From NCBI GenBank assembly GCA_034439955.1, contig JAWXBJ010000051.1, positions 1 through 43,374 of the forward strand: a stretch of DNA of 43,374 nt. Direction: 5' to 3'. Within the stretch, counting starts at the first letter, position 1, and each line of letters begins with the position of its first letter. Below the pieces are notes generated by a model. It did no database searches, was not told the DNA's origin, and saw only the letters and a program-made list of their open reading frames with translations. Position numbers and translations under genes: made by a program. Origin of the DNA: UBA7672 sp034439955 (GTDB taxonomy: Bacteria; Pseudomonadota; Alphaproteobacteria; Caulobacterales; Hyphomonadaceae). Positions 1 to 7,682 of the stretch are shown here, piece after piece.

Positions 1-2
1 AC

Positions 3-56
3 AACGACGAAGCTTCCATCGCCATCGGTAGCACAGCCCGCATGGGGGCGCACTGA
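3..56 (+). CDS. C-terminal end of an unknown element gene (partial)
   Basis: One frame is open from the window edge to a TGA at 54-56 and encodes only about 17 residues, ending in ARMGAH. The stop overlaps the start of the next gene in a TGATG arrangement, which suggests translational coupling and supports this as the true frame. Nothing can be said about function from this fragment. Confidence 0.5.
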   Translation, partial: NDEASIAIGSTARMGAH

Positions 57-514
57 TGGGAGCCCTCCAAGACATCGCAAAAGAGATTGCTCCCCTGCTC
101 CGTCTGCAGGCTTCTGACCAGCCCGGCGAGGTGTCTGCCGCTGTGGCGGGTATCAAGCGCAAGCTTGCCGCCAAAGGTTTCGACCTGAACGACTTCGCGG
201 TCTGGATCGAGAGCGCGGCTGCTGCCGCTGAGCCGTCGATCAAGCGGCCAACGAGAGCAAAAGCGAGTCGTCCAACCGATCGCGATCCGCCGTCACATGC
301 CCCCGCCAACGATGAGGTGAGGGCTGCAAGATGGTTCGAGTTGCTTGGGGCGCTTTGGCTAAACGGCCAGCACCGCCTTGGCGAGCGCGACCTGCAGTTT
401 CTGCTCAACGTTTGGAAGCGCGCCCAAGCCGGCGCTGCGCCGAGCCCAGGTCAACAAAAATGGATCGCGGACATTCAAGCCAAGCTGGCGGGCAGAGAGG
501 CGCGAGCGGGCTGA
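56..514 (+). CDS. Small phage-type protein of unknown function
   Basis: This encodes 152 residues from an ATG that overlaps the TGA of the upstream partial gene, so the two are probably translated together. An N-terminal helical part of about 55 residues is followed by a low-complexity Ala/Pro/Arg linker (about 58-85). The C-terminal helical part (about 88-150) contains an L-G-E-R-D-L-x-F-L stretch and a later S-P-G-Q-Q-K-W. I recall similar short C-terminal patterns in small prophage proteins near primase or helicase genes, but I cannot name a family. It is the last gene before the 490-base non-coding stretch that precedes the packaging genes. Coding is supported by the coupling and by codon use like its neighbours. 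Function unknown. Confidence 0.7.
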   Translation: MGALQDIAKEIAPLLRLQASDQPGEVSAAVAGIKRKLAAKGFDLNDFAVWIESAAAAAEPSIKRPTRAKASRPTDRDPPSHAPANDEVRAARWFELLGALWLNGQHRLGERDLQFLLNVWKRAQAGAAPSPGQQKWIADIQAKLAGREARAG

Positions 515-746
515 CGAGACGACCATACCCCTGCGCTGGTCGAGTAGACAGACCGGCAGCGGCGTAGGGTTTAGGCGCTACTGTGGGGCGGAGTCCCAGC
601 GCAATCCCGGCCCAAAAGCTCCGAGGGATGATTCCCGGCGTGATGATGACGCCGAAAGTGGGGAGCGATCTGCCGGTTCACATATGCCGGTGGAGCCCTA
701 AGCCTCGCTACCGACTCAGGTTGACGAGCTAGGCAGGGGACAGCCT

Positions 747-772
747 GACAGCCTTCGGGCGTCGGGGCTGTC
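747..772 (+). other. GC-rich hairpin upstream of the HNH/terminase genes
   Basis: GACAGCC at 747-753 is exactly complementary to GGCTGTC at 766-772, with a 12-base loop. A further partial copy of the left arm lies just upstream (740-745). There is no T-run after it, so it is not a typical terminator. It may be part of a packaging site or an RNA structure. Confidence 0.4.
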
Positions 773-872
773 GCCCTTTGCCCGTCACCCCGCTCCGATC
801 TAGGTTGATCAAGGGGAACAGAGGCCACAGCAGTGCAGGCTGCGTCCATAAGTTCTGGGTCCAAACGGACGG

Positions 873-904
873 GCCAAAAAAAATTTGACCCTGCCAAAAA
901 AAAT
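873..904 (+). repeat. Two 12-base direct repeats with A8 tracts, 20-base period
   Basis: The 12-mer GCCAAAAAAAAT occurs at 873-884 and again at 893-904. The two A8 runs stand out in GC-rich DNA, and their 20-base spacing is close to two helical turns, the arrangement that gives intrinsically bent DNA. They lie about 105 bases upstream of the HNH start. Confidence 0.7.
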
Positions 905-1007
905 GCCTGCCAGAATTGGTGTAGAACAACTCAACTGTGCTGAAGGCCGGCGCTCCACACAGGTTCGACTGCACTTCCAGAAGCGCATCAAAATCGGGGT
1001 GTGATCC

Positions 1008-1394
1008 GTGGCTGACTGGCCTTACAACACAGTAACTTGGTTGCGCCTTCGCGCTGTCCATTTGTCGCTTGAACCGCTGTGCCGAGACTGTCGCGCTATT
1101 GGCCGCGTTGTGATCGGGAACACGGTCGACCACATCGTTCCCATCAGACTTGGCGGCCCACCCTTCCCTGACCACGATGGCTTGGCGACGTACTGTGCAT
1201 CCTGCCACAGCGCCAAGACGGCACGTGGAGCTGAGGCCGGCGCGATCCAGTCAACGAAGCCAAGGAAGGGTTGCGATCCAGACGGTTCGCCCCTCGATGC
1301 GCGGCACCCGTGGCACGGAAAATCGCTCAAAGCTGACGCTTCAGGACCGACGGGCGCCATTTTTGCTCAATTAGATCGCAGAGGCGGTAAGTAG
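1008..1394 (+). CDS. Phage HNH endonuclease
   Basis: This is a 128-residue HNH nuclease with two zinc-binding pairs, C25-x-x-C28 and C63-x-x-C66. It has the central D41-H42 of the ββα-metal motif and the final C-x-x-C-H-x-x-K pattern at 63-70. Small HNH proteins encoded next to the large terminase are known from HK97-type phages to assist terminase cleavage at cos sites. The adjacency here (the stop overlaps the terminase GTG by one base) fits that role. The GTG start at 1008 is preceded by a GGGG stretch at about 997. It probably acts with the terminase during DNA packaging. A free-standing homing nuclease is less likely because of the tight coupling. Confidence 0.85.
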   Translation: MADWPYNTVTWLRLRAVHLSLEPLCRDCRAIGRVVIGNTVDHIVPIRLGGPPFPDHDGLATYCASCHSAKTARGAEAGAIQSTKPRKGCDPDGSPLDARHPWHGKSLKADASGPTGAIFAQLDRRGGK

Positions 1395-3040
1395 TGGGCA
1401 AGCGAGGCCCGGGCGCGTCACGGCTGCGCATCGCTGCGGCTGCGGCGACCGTTGACACATCTGCGGGGCCGCTTTTCGAGGGCAACGTCGCGCTGAAAAA
1501 ACGACCGGCGACTTCATCGTTTCCGTGGGAACGGAAAAAGATGCCGCCGGCAGAAAAGGTGCTGGCGTTCCTGCGCACATTGCCTGTGGTGTCAGGCCTC
1601 AAGAGCGGTAAAAAGCTGGAGCCTCTGGCGTTTCAAGAACAGTTTGTGAGGTCGGTCTACGCCAGCACGGATGACCTTGCCCGGCGGCGTGTGCGCCTGG
1701 CGGCCCTGTCTGTGGCGCGTGGGAACGGCAAGTCTGGCCTCCTGGCCGGCCTGTCGCTGGCGCACCTGCTGGGGCCGATGAAGGAGGCCTATGGCGAGTG
1801 CTACGGGGCCGCGCTCGATCGCGAACAGGCGGGCGTGCTCTACCGGATGATGCGGGCCTATATCGAGGCGACTCCGTGGATGGCGGCTTGTGTCAACATT
1901 CGGGACTGGCACAAGGAAATCACACACGAGCCGACACAGTCGATCTGGCGGGCGCTCACATCCGACGCCCGAAAGGCACACGGCTTGGCGCCATCGTTTT
2001 GGGTGGCCGACGAAGTGGCGCAATGGCGGTCCCGGGAACTGTGGGACAACCTCGCCACAGGCATGGGAAAGCGGGCACAGGCGCTTGGCGTCACGATCAG
2101 CACACAGGCGCCGGAGGATCTACATTTCTTCTCCGAAATGCTCGACGCCGAGCCTAGCCCGACCGTGCATGTTCAGTTGCACGCCGCGTCGAAGGATTGC
2201 GCCCTGGACGATCGCGCCGCCTGGCTGGCGGCGAATCCGGCGCTGGGCAGCTTTCTGAACGAGGCCCAGTTTGCGGACGCTGCCGACCGGGCGATGCGCT
2301 CACCTTCGTTTGCACCGTCGTTCCGCCTGCTAAACCTCAACCAGCGTGTGGCGGCCGGCGAGCGATTCATTGCCCAGGCGGATTGGGAAGCCAACGGCGA
2401 GCCCTTCGACCCGATCGAGCTGGAGGGCCAGCCCTGTTACGGCGGCCTCGACCTTTCGAGCACTCGCGACCTGACAGCGTTCTCGCTGTGGTTTCCGGAG
2501 GCCGGCAAGCTCTTGTCCTGGCATTGGGCGCCGGCGGACACGATCAAGGAGCGCGCCGATCGCGACCGCGTGCCATACCCGACCTGGGCCGATGCCGGAT
2601 GGATTGAGCGCACGCCGGGACGCGCCACGGATCGCGTCGCCATCGCCCGCCGGCTGGCCGATGTGCGGGCGACATATGACGTTAAGGGCATCGCTTTTGA
2701 TCGCTGGCGTTTCGAGGATCTGCGCAAGCTGCTGTCAGACGAGGGGATTGAGCTGCCCTTGGTGGAGTTTGTGCCCGGCTGGAAAAGCTACGCGGGCGCT
2801 TGTGACGCCTTCGAACGCGCTGTGCTGAGCGGCCGGATGCAGCACAACGGCAACCCGCTACTCCGATGGCAGGCCGGAAACGTCGTCATCGAAACGGACC
2901 CCACCGGCAACCGCAAGCCGAGCAGGGCGAAGTCCCTGGACCGGATCGACGGCATCGTGACGGCGATCATGGCGTGCGGGGTGGCGTCCCGTGACGAAGG
3001 CCCGCCCGTCTATCGCGGCGACGGCCCGATCTGGCTGTAA
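1394..3040 (+). CDS. terL: Phage terminase large subunit (ATPase and nuclease)
   Basis: This is the packaging motor that cuts concatemeric DNA and pumps it into the procapsid through the portal. The protein has 548 residues, about the usual length. The ATPase part shows a Walker A-like R-G-N-G-K-S (109-114) and a Walker B V-A-D-E (204-207). The nuclease part begins near G-L-D-L-S-S (351-356) with candidate metal-binding Asp at 353 and 436 and near D-R-I-D-G at the C-terminal end. It fits the Terminase_1-like family of HK97-type phages. The GTG start overlaps the HNH stop (TAGTG), so the two are probably coupled. The N-terminal M-G-K-R-G-P-G-A-S stretch is basic and could bind DNA. No small subunit gene is visible beside it. 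Confidence 0.93.
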   Translation: MGKRGPGASRLRIAAAAATVDTSAGPLFEGNVALKKRPATSSFPWERKKMPPAEKVLAFLRTLPVVSGLKSGKKLEPLAFQEQFVRSVYASTDDLARRRVRLAALSVARGNGKSGLLAGLSLAHLLGPMKEAYGECYGAALDREQAGVLYRMMRAYIEATPWMAACVNIRDWHKEITHEPTQSIWRALTSDARKAHGLAPSFWVADEVAQWRSRELWDNLATGMGKRAQALGVTISTQAPEDLHFFSEMLDAEPSPTVHVQLHAASKDCALDDRAAWLAANPALGSFLNEAQFADAADRAMRSPSFAPSFRLLNLNQRVAAGERFIAQADWEANGEPFDPIELEGQPCYGGLDLSSTRDLTAFSLWFPEAGKLLSWHWAPADTIKERADRDRVPYPTWADAGWIERTPGRATDRVAIARRLADVRATYDVKGIAFDRWRFEDLRKLLSDEGIELPLVEFVPGWKSYAGACDAFERAVLSGRMQHNGNPLLRWQAGNVVIETDPTGNRKPSRAKSLDRIDGIVTAIMACGVASRDEGPPVYRGDGPIWL

Positions 3041-3117
3041 TCGCCCACTGAGCCGGCGCCCAATCCGCCCAGGGCTAGAATGCCGCCGATAGGCGGTCTT
3101 TCCAGGACGGAGCTACC

Positions 3118-4347
3118 ATGAAACTGAGTGATCTGATCGAGCAGCGCGCGGCGATCATCGTTTGCATGACGCAGGCGCACGCCGCTGACCAAGGCGAGGC
3201 GTTCACTGCGGCCGAAACCGAGCTGCGCGCCCTGGACGCCAAGATTGACCGCGCCCGCAAGATCGACGCCGCCGACCGCGCCGAACCCGGTCGAAAAATC
3301 GGGGGTGATGACAAGCTTGATACACAAATTCGTTCCCGATTCAGCGTTACCCGCGCGATTGCCGCCGCCGCCGGCCTGGGCGTCGATGCGGGCTTTGAAC
3401 GCGAGGTTCAGGTTGAACTTGCAAAGCGCGCTGGCCGCCCAGCCGAAGGCATCTTCATCCCCACCGAAGTTTTTGAAACGCGCGTCCTGACCACTTCGAC
3501 GGGGTCCGAACTGGTGCCGATCGACCACCGGCCGGACCAGTACATCTCCGCGCTCACGGCCGCCTCTGTCGTGCGCAGCCTTGGCGCCCGTGTGCTGACC
3601 GGCCTAACCGGCAATCTCAGCATCCCGCGCGAGACCGATAGCCCGGCCATCGGCTGGGTTGCCGAGAACGCGGCCCTTACCGGTGACGACGCCGACTTCG
3701 ACGCCGTGACCATGTCGCCGAAACATGCTGGAGCGCTAAGCGAGTTCAGCCGGAACATGTTGCTGCAGGCGAGCCCGGACGTGGAGGCGCTTTTGCGTCA
3801 GATGCTCGCACGCAACATTGCGCTCACCATCGACCGGGCGGCGATCAAGGGCGGGGGCAGCAACGAGCCGGTTGGCGTGCTCGCCACGAGCGGCATTCAA
3901 ACGGTTGCGTCCCCGGCCTCGATCTTTGCCGGAATTGCCGACGCCGTGGCGAAGGCCGACGCGGAAAATGTCGGCGGAAGCCGGGCGCTGCTGACGACGC
4001 CGGAAGTCCGCAAGATCGCGGCGCTGGCGCTGGACGAGCAAAACCGACCGCTGGGCGTGGCGACCGTGTTCCACAACGTCCCGACGACCTTCTCCAATCA
4101 GGTGCCGAAAACCCTGGGCGGGGGGACCGAACACGGCCTGATCTACGCCGACTGGTCCGAGCTGCTCATCGGCATTTGGTCCGAGCTGGATATCCTGGTG
4201 AACCCTTACGAAAGCACGGCCTACAGCAAGGGTAATATCTCGATCCGCGCCATGGCGAGCGTCGATATCGCTGTGCGTCACAAGAAGGCGTTTGTCTCGA
4301 TCGAGGACGTGACAACGGCTACCGCCGCCATGCCCGCCGTGGTCTAG
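3118..4347 (+). CDS. HK97-family major capsid protein
   Basis: The protein has 409 residues, normal for the HK97 fold with its N-terminal delta domain. Residues 1-75 are charged and helical (Ala/Glu/Arg-rich), typical of the scaffold-like segment removed by the prohead protease. The rest follows the family pattern, including the G-N-L-S-I-P-R segment, a W-V-A-E-N stretch and an S-N-E-P-V-G-V-L loop. The start at 3118 follows an AGGACGGAG ribosome site at about 3105-3113. The protease gene begins five bases after the stop. The capsid gene precedes protease and portal, the reverse of the usual portal-protease-capsid order. It should form the icosahedral shell. Confidence 0.93.
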   Translation: MKLSDLIEQRAAIIVCMTQAHAADQGEAFTAAETELRALDAKIDRARKIDAADRAEPGRKIGGDDKLDTQIRSRFSVTRAIAAAAGLGVDAGFEREVQVELAKRAGRPAEGIFIPTEVFETRVLTTSTGSELVPIDHRPDQYISALTAASVVRSLGARVLTGLTGNLSIPRETDSPAIGWVAENAALTGDDADFDAVTMSPKHAGALSEFSRNMLLQASPDVEALLRQMLARNIALTIDRAAIKGGGSNEPVGVLATSGIQTVASPASIFAGIADAVAKADAENVGGSRALLTTPEVRKIAALALDEQNRPLGVATVFHNVPTTFSNQVPKTLGGGTEHGLIYADWSELLIGIWSELDILVNPYESTAYSKGNISIRAMASVDIAVRHKKAFVSIEDVTTATAAMPAVV

Positions 4348-4352
4348 CCGCC

Positions 4353-4898
4353 ATGGCCGTGCGCGATCTGGAACAGCGCCGCTTCGCCGAGGTTCGCGCC
4401 GCCGGGCGCCGCCTGGAGGGTTATGCCGCGCTTTTCGCGAGCGAGGCCCGCATTGGCGACTTTGTGGAGGTTATCGCGCCCGGTGCTTTCCGCGCCTCCC
4501 TGGCGGGCGACGTGCTGGCCCTTCAGGACCACGCCTTCGACAAGGTGTTGGGCCGGACTCAATCGGGCACATTGCGCCTGAGCGAAGACGCCAAGGGCCT
4601 CGCCTTTTCCCTAGACCTCCCCGACACGACACCCGGACGCGACGTGTTGACGCTGGCCGAACGAGGCGATTTGGGCGGCATGTCGTTCGGTTTCCAGTTG
4701 CCCGACGGCGGCGACACCTGGCAGGGAAACCGCCGCACGCTCCGCGCCGTGAACCTCATGGAGATCAGCGTCGTTTCGGCCTGGCCGGCCTATCCCGATA
4801 CCGCCGCCGAGCTGGCATTGCGCTCCCGCCGGCAGGACACCGGCACCGATCGCCGCACGCGCGCTCTCATTCTCGCAAAGGCGGGCGGATGCGCCTGA
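4353..4898 (+). CDS. HK97-family prohead protease
   Basis: This 181-residue serine protease of the herpesvirus-assemblin fold matures the procapsid by cutting the capsid delta domain. The catalytic His is probably H60 in the Q-D-H-A-F-D-K-V-L-G-R-T segment. The catalytic Ser is S111 in G-G-M-S-F-G-F, the family signature. The opening E-G-Y-A-A-L-F and the later A-P-G-A-F are also typical. The ATG at 4353 follows the capsid stop almost directly. The 3' end overlaps the portal start by ten bases, so capsid, protease and portal form one transcription unit. Confidence 0.93.
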   Translation: MAVRDLEQRRFAEVRAAGRRLEGYAALFASEARIGDFVEVIAPGAFRASLAGDVLALQDHAFDKVLGRTQSGTLRLSEDAKGLAFSLDLPDTTPGRDVLTLAERGDLGGMSFGFQLPDGGDTWQGNRRTLRAVNLMEISVVSAWPAYPDTAAELALRSRRQDTGTDRRTRALILAKAGGCA

Positions 4899-6034
4899 TC
4901 GACAGCATCGCGGCCCGCTTCGGCTACGAGAAGCGCGACGCCGAGCACCCGAGCTGGGCCGCGCTCGCCCCGGGTATCGGCTACAACGCCGGTCTGTCAG
5001 CCCGGGCGGCAGAAAACCTCTCCACGGTGCTGGCCTGCACCAACGCCATTGCAACTGCGCTCGCCTACGTTCCAGCGCTGGTCTATCGCCGCAACGCGGA
5101 GGGCGTGCGGATGGAGGCGACCTCCCATCCGCTCAACCGGATCGTGCGCTACGGGGTCAGCGCTCAGATGACCTGGCCAGATTTCATCGAACATGTGGTC
5201 GCCAGCACAGTCCTTACCGGTAATGGCCTTGCTGTCGTCGATCGCGCGGGTAACGGCCAGCTTGCTGGCTTTCGTTACGTGCCCTGGGGGATGGTCACGG
5301 TCGCCGAGCTTGCGAGCGGGCGCCTTGCCTATGACGTGTCGGACGGTCGCGGCCGATCCGCCCGCTATCTTGAGGGCGAGGTTCTGCACCTTCGCGACCG
5401 CACCGACGATGGCTGGTTAGGCCGCTCCCGACTGTCGCGCGCCGCTGAAACCGTCAACGCGGTGGCGGCGGCAAACTCGCACGCCTCTGCATTCCTGAAA
5501 AACGGCGCCAGCCCGAGCGGCGTGGTTGAGTTTCCTGGCAATATCTCTCAGGAAGCTGCCGAAAGGTTCCGCGCCCGGTTCAAGGAGCGTTTCGCCGGCG
5601 CATCCAATGCTGGTGGTACGCTGGTTCTTGATGGAGGCGCCAAATGGTCCGCTGCGCAAATCTCGCCAGAGGACGCCGAGCTGCTGGAAACCCGCAAGTT
5701 TGGCGTGGTGGAAATCTGCCGGCTGTTTCAGGTGCCGCCACCTATCGTGCAGGCTTACGAGAACAGTACCTTCACCAATGCCGCCCAGGCCGGCTTGTGG
5801 TTTGCGACGTTCGGCCTGGCGCCATGGGCTCGCAAGATCGAGTCCGAGTTTGCCCGCTCCGTCTTTCCGATCGGCGGACCCTACGAGATTGAGCTGGACC
5901 TTTCGGGCTTCCTTCGCGGGGATCCGCAGACACGCTGGGCCGCCAACAAGATCGCCATTGAGACGGGCGTGCTCGACGCCGACGAGGTGCGCCAGCTTGA
6001 GGGCTGGAATCCAAGGGGCGCGAAGCCGTCATAG
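4889..6034 (+). CDS. HK97-family portal protein
   Basis: The 381-residue protein matches the HK97 portal family, which forms the dodecameric DNA entry ring at one capsid vertex and docks the terminase. It begins inside the protease gene (ten-base overlap). Recognisable family segments include the N-terminal S-A-R-A-A-E-N-L-S-T-V-L-A-C run, G-N-G-L-A-V-V, Y-L-E-G-E-V-L-H-L-R and the C-terminal P-P-x-I-V-Q-A-Y-E-N-S-T-F-T-N. Its stop overlaps the stop of a small convergent gene by six bases. No head-tail connector or tail gene follows, which is unusual for a complete phage. Confidence 0.93.
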   Translation: MRLIDSIAARFGYEKRDAEHPSWAALAPGIGYNAGLSARAAENLSTVLACTNAIATALAYVPALVYRRNAEGVRMEATSHPLNRIVRYGVSAQMTWPDFIEHVVASTVLTGNGLAVVDRAGNGQLAGFRYVPWGMVTVAELASGRLAYDVSDGRGRSARYLEGEVLHLRDRTDDGWLGRSRLSRAAETVNAVAAANSHASAFLKNGASPSGVVEFPGNISQEAAERFRARFKERFAGASNAGGTLVLDGGAKWSAAQISPEDAELLETRKFGVVEICRLFQVPPPIVQAYENSTFTNAAQAGLWFATFGLAPWARKIESEFARSVFPIGGPYEIELDLSGFLRGDPQTRWAANKIAIETGVLDADEVRQLEGWNPRGAKPS

Positions 6035-6319
6035 TGGGCGCACAATCTTTCCGAAGAGCTTCCCCAAAAGATCGGACCAGAACTTTGTACGCCGATCTTG
6101 CCTCCGCCCCTCGGCACCGGCCAGCCGGGCAAGTTGGTCATTTGTCAGCCTGTCCCATGGCTCGTGCAACTCATCGAGCCTACGAAGCCAAGCATCCGCA
6201 TATCTTTTCTCGGCCAGACACAATTCACCTGTGTCGGCTCGCAGCCGGACCTTATCTTCTCCCCATCGTCTGAATTTTCGGTAGGCCCGTTGCCGTTCTG
6301 AATTCGTCGCTCTAGCCAT
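6029..6319 (-). CDS. Small basic protein of unknown function, antisense end to portal
   Basis: The 96-residue frame starts at an ATG (6317-6319) preceded by a good GGAG ribosome site eight bases upstream. This start is preferred over the longer frame beginning at 6349. The product is basic and helical, beginning M-A-R-A-T-N-S-E-R-Q-R-A-Y-R, with many Arg, Lys and Trp residues. It runs convergent to the portal gene, with six bases of overlap at the stops. I recognise no family. A small DNA-binding or accessory protein is possible, but nothing shows it directly. It lies between the head genes and the membrane protein gene, where accessory cargo genes of mobile elements are often found. Confidence 0.6.
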   Translation of the reverse strand: MARATNSERQRAYRKFRRWGEDKVRLRADTGELCLAEKRYADAWLRRLDELHEPWDRLTNDQLARLAGAEGRRQDRRTKFWSDLLGKLFGKIVRPL

Positions 6320-6508
6320 GCCAAAATCTCCGCTCAGGCCGTGATCCATTCAGGTCTGCGAAATTTCTTGGAAACGCGACGCTAACCTATGTCTGCCACT
6401 GTGCGTGTGTCGCCCAAGGGGCGACCCGGGAGCCCTGGCAGGCCCCCGGATCATAGATCGGCCGCTGAACAAACAGCCCCGATCCTCGATCGCCAAGGAG
6501 GGCGACAC

Positions 6509-7231
6509 ATGCACCCTATCTTCATCACCGTTAAGAACACGTTCACCGCCATTGCTGCCGGCCGCCCGGCCTCACACCTGGCCGCAGCGACGTTGCTGGG
6601 CACCTCCCTATATGGCGTCCACGAAGGCGCTGCGGCGGTCCTTCCCGCTGGCCTCACGACCGCACTCACCGCCGCCATGATCGGCGCGGAATGGCTGCAG
6701 TGGACCGCCCTTGGCCGAATGCGCGCGATCGAGGACGCCAGCGACGACGCGCGCGCCCTGACCCTCAAGGGCCAGTGCGTGGCCATCGGCGCCCTTCAGG
6801 TTGCCGGCTACTCCCTGTTCATCTGGAATGCCGGCCGCGAGGCGGGCATGAGCTGGGGCATGGGCACGGATGCATTCTGGGGCGTCCTGGTCGGCGCCGC
6901 CCTCTTCGCCGCGCTCAACTTTGTCGCCAAGTGGACGTCCTGTGATCCGGTCGGCCGCCGCACCGGCACCGGCCCCACCGGCGGCTCGCGCATCCATGAC
7001 GTGATGTTCAGCAGCCCGGCCCTTCCGGCGCCCAGCGTCGAAAGCGAGCCTGCCCGCTACACCTCCGAGGCCGGTCTGGTCGACTTCCAAGACGCCCTGC
7101 GCAAGCGTGGCGAGCTGGCGTTCAACGAGGTAGACCCGCGACTTGCTGCTTCTGGGACGCGCGACGCTGGCGAGCGCTTCAAGCTGTGGCGCAAGCGCGA
7201 GCGGATGCGGCAGGTGCGCGCCGCCGCCTAG
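6509..7231 (+). CDS. Four-helix membrane protein of unknown function
   Basis: The ATG at 6509 has a strong AAGGAGG site seven bases upstream, so it is preferred over the longer frame from 6389. The 240-residue product has four likely membrane helices at about 21-37, 42-62, 84-104 and 118-140. A soluble, charged C-terminal tail of about 95 residues is rich in Arg near the end. It is not a recognisable holin by length. An antisense gene precedes it and a strong terminator follows, so it is probably transcribed alone. Accessory membrane proteins in such elements often serve in superinfection exclusion or defence, but that is only a possibility here. Confidence 0.75.
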   Translation: MHPIFITVKNTFTAIAAGRPASHLAAATLLGTSLYGVHEGAAAVLPAGLTTALTAAMIGAEWLQWTALGRMRAIEDASDDARALTLKGQCVAIGALQVAGYSLFIWNAGREAGMSWGMGTDAFWGVLVGAALFAALNFVAKWTSCDPVGRRTGTGPTGGSRIHDVMFSSPALPAPSVESEPARYTSEAGLVDFQDALRKRGELAFNEVDPRLAASGTRDAGERFKLWRKRERMRQVRAAA

Positions 7232-7255
7232 CTGCTCTCCGCCTACCGATCTTGC

Positions 7256-7285
7256 AAAGGCCCGGGGCTGTATCCCCGGGTCTTT
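7256..7285. terminator. Strong bidirectional terminator
   Basis: A 12-pair stem includes CCCGGGG (7261-7267) against CCCCGGG (7274-7280), with a six-base loop and flanking A and T runs on both sides. It lies between the convergent membrane protein and repressor genes, so it can end transcription from both directions. Confidence 0.85.
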
Positions 7286-7325
7286 GTCGCATGTGAAAAT
7301 GTGCGCGCCGGGATTGATTGGGAAG

Positions 7326-7631
7326 CTACTTCTCAGGCTTAGGTTTGGCTGCCTTCTTGCGCGCTGGTTTGGCTTCCCGAAGCCGCACTCCCGGTCCTTC
7401 CCCATTCGCTGAGATGAACAAAACGCCGGCCGCCTCAAGCGCAGCCTGGACTTTTTCGAACGTTGATGCCTTCAGGGCTGCGCCAGCTTCCAGCCGTTCG
7501 ATCGTGCCCCGTCCGACGCCGACAAGCTCGGCAAGTTGCGGGATGCTGAGGTTCAACGCGCCCCGCGCCATCCGACATTGTGCCGGCGTAATTTTGGGCG
7601 TTTCGCCTAATTCTGTTGAGTCGGTCACCAT
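7326..7631 (-). CDS. XRE-family helix-turn-helix repressor
   Basis: The 101-residue protein has a Cro/cI-type helix-turn-helix at about 20-70, with the pattern I-P-Q-L-A-E-L-V-G-V-G-R-G-T-I-E-R-L-E. It ends in a basic Lys/Pro/Ala-rich tail (89-101). The segment G-V-L-F-I followed by G-P-G-V-R-L-R is typical of small alphaproteobacterial XRE regulators. It is transcribed away from the early genes at 7683 onward, the classic repressor position. Two imperfect palindromes, one inside its own first codons and one between the divergent genes, are likely operators. It probably keeps the element quiescent and controls its own synthesis. Confidence 0.88.
   Translation of the reverse strand: MVTDSTELGETPKITPAQCRMARGALNLSIPQLAELVGVGRGTIERLEAGAALKASTFEKVQAALEAAGVLFISANGEGPGVRLREAKPARKKAAKPKPEK
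7593..7611. promoter_or_regulatory. Operator-like palindrome 1, inside the repressor gene
   Basis: TTGGGCG-TTT-CGCCTAA is an imperfect dyad (six of seven pairs). Nineteen bases here match, inverted and with one mismatch, the site at 7640-7658. It lies about 20 bases inside the repressor coding region, where binding would block its transcription. Confidence 0.65.
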
Positions 7632-7639
7632 GCTCTGTT

Positions 7640-7658
7640 ATTAGGTGAAACGCCCAAA
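7640..7658. promoter_or_regulatory. Operator-like palindrome 2, between the divergent genes
   Basis: TTAGGTG-AAA-CGCCCAA is the inverted partner of the 7593-7611 site (18 of 19 bases identical) and is itself an imperfect dyad. It lies in the 51-base spacer between the XRE gene and the 7683 gene, so a bound repressor would cover the divergent promoters. Confidence 0.7.
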
Positions 7659-7682
7659 TCGGGCAAGCCAATGGAGTCTACA

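Larger units (their letters stand above)
515..1007. other. Non-coding stretch before the packaging genes; possible packaging site
   Basis: I see no convincing gene here. The antisense frames at 571-897 and 729-1208 and the extension of a frame to 701 look like shadows, with no ribosome site and no family resemblance. The stretch contains a GC-rich hairpin (747-772) and a pair of identical 12-base A-tract repeats (873-904). It lies directly upstream of an HNH endonuclease and the large terminase, where cos or pac sites are often found in phages. That it is the packaging recognition region is inference. A small terminase gene, which is often in this position, was looked for and not found. Confidence 0.45.

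Noticed and set aside
378..701. Frame that might be a small terminase subunit before the HNH gene
   Set aside because: It overlaps the 56-514 gene for half its length, has no ribosome site and shows no helix-turn-helix or known small terminase pattern.
729..1208. Antisense frame across the gene-free stretch and HNH gene
   Set aside because: It runs antisense through the clear HNH motifs and has no ribosome site or family likeness.
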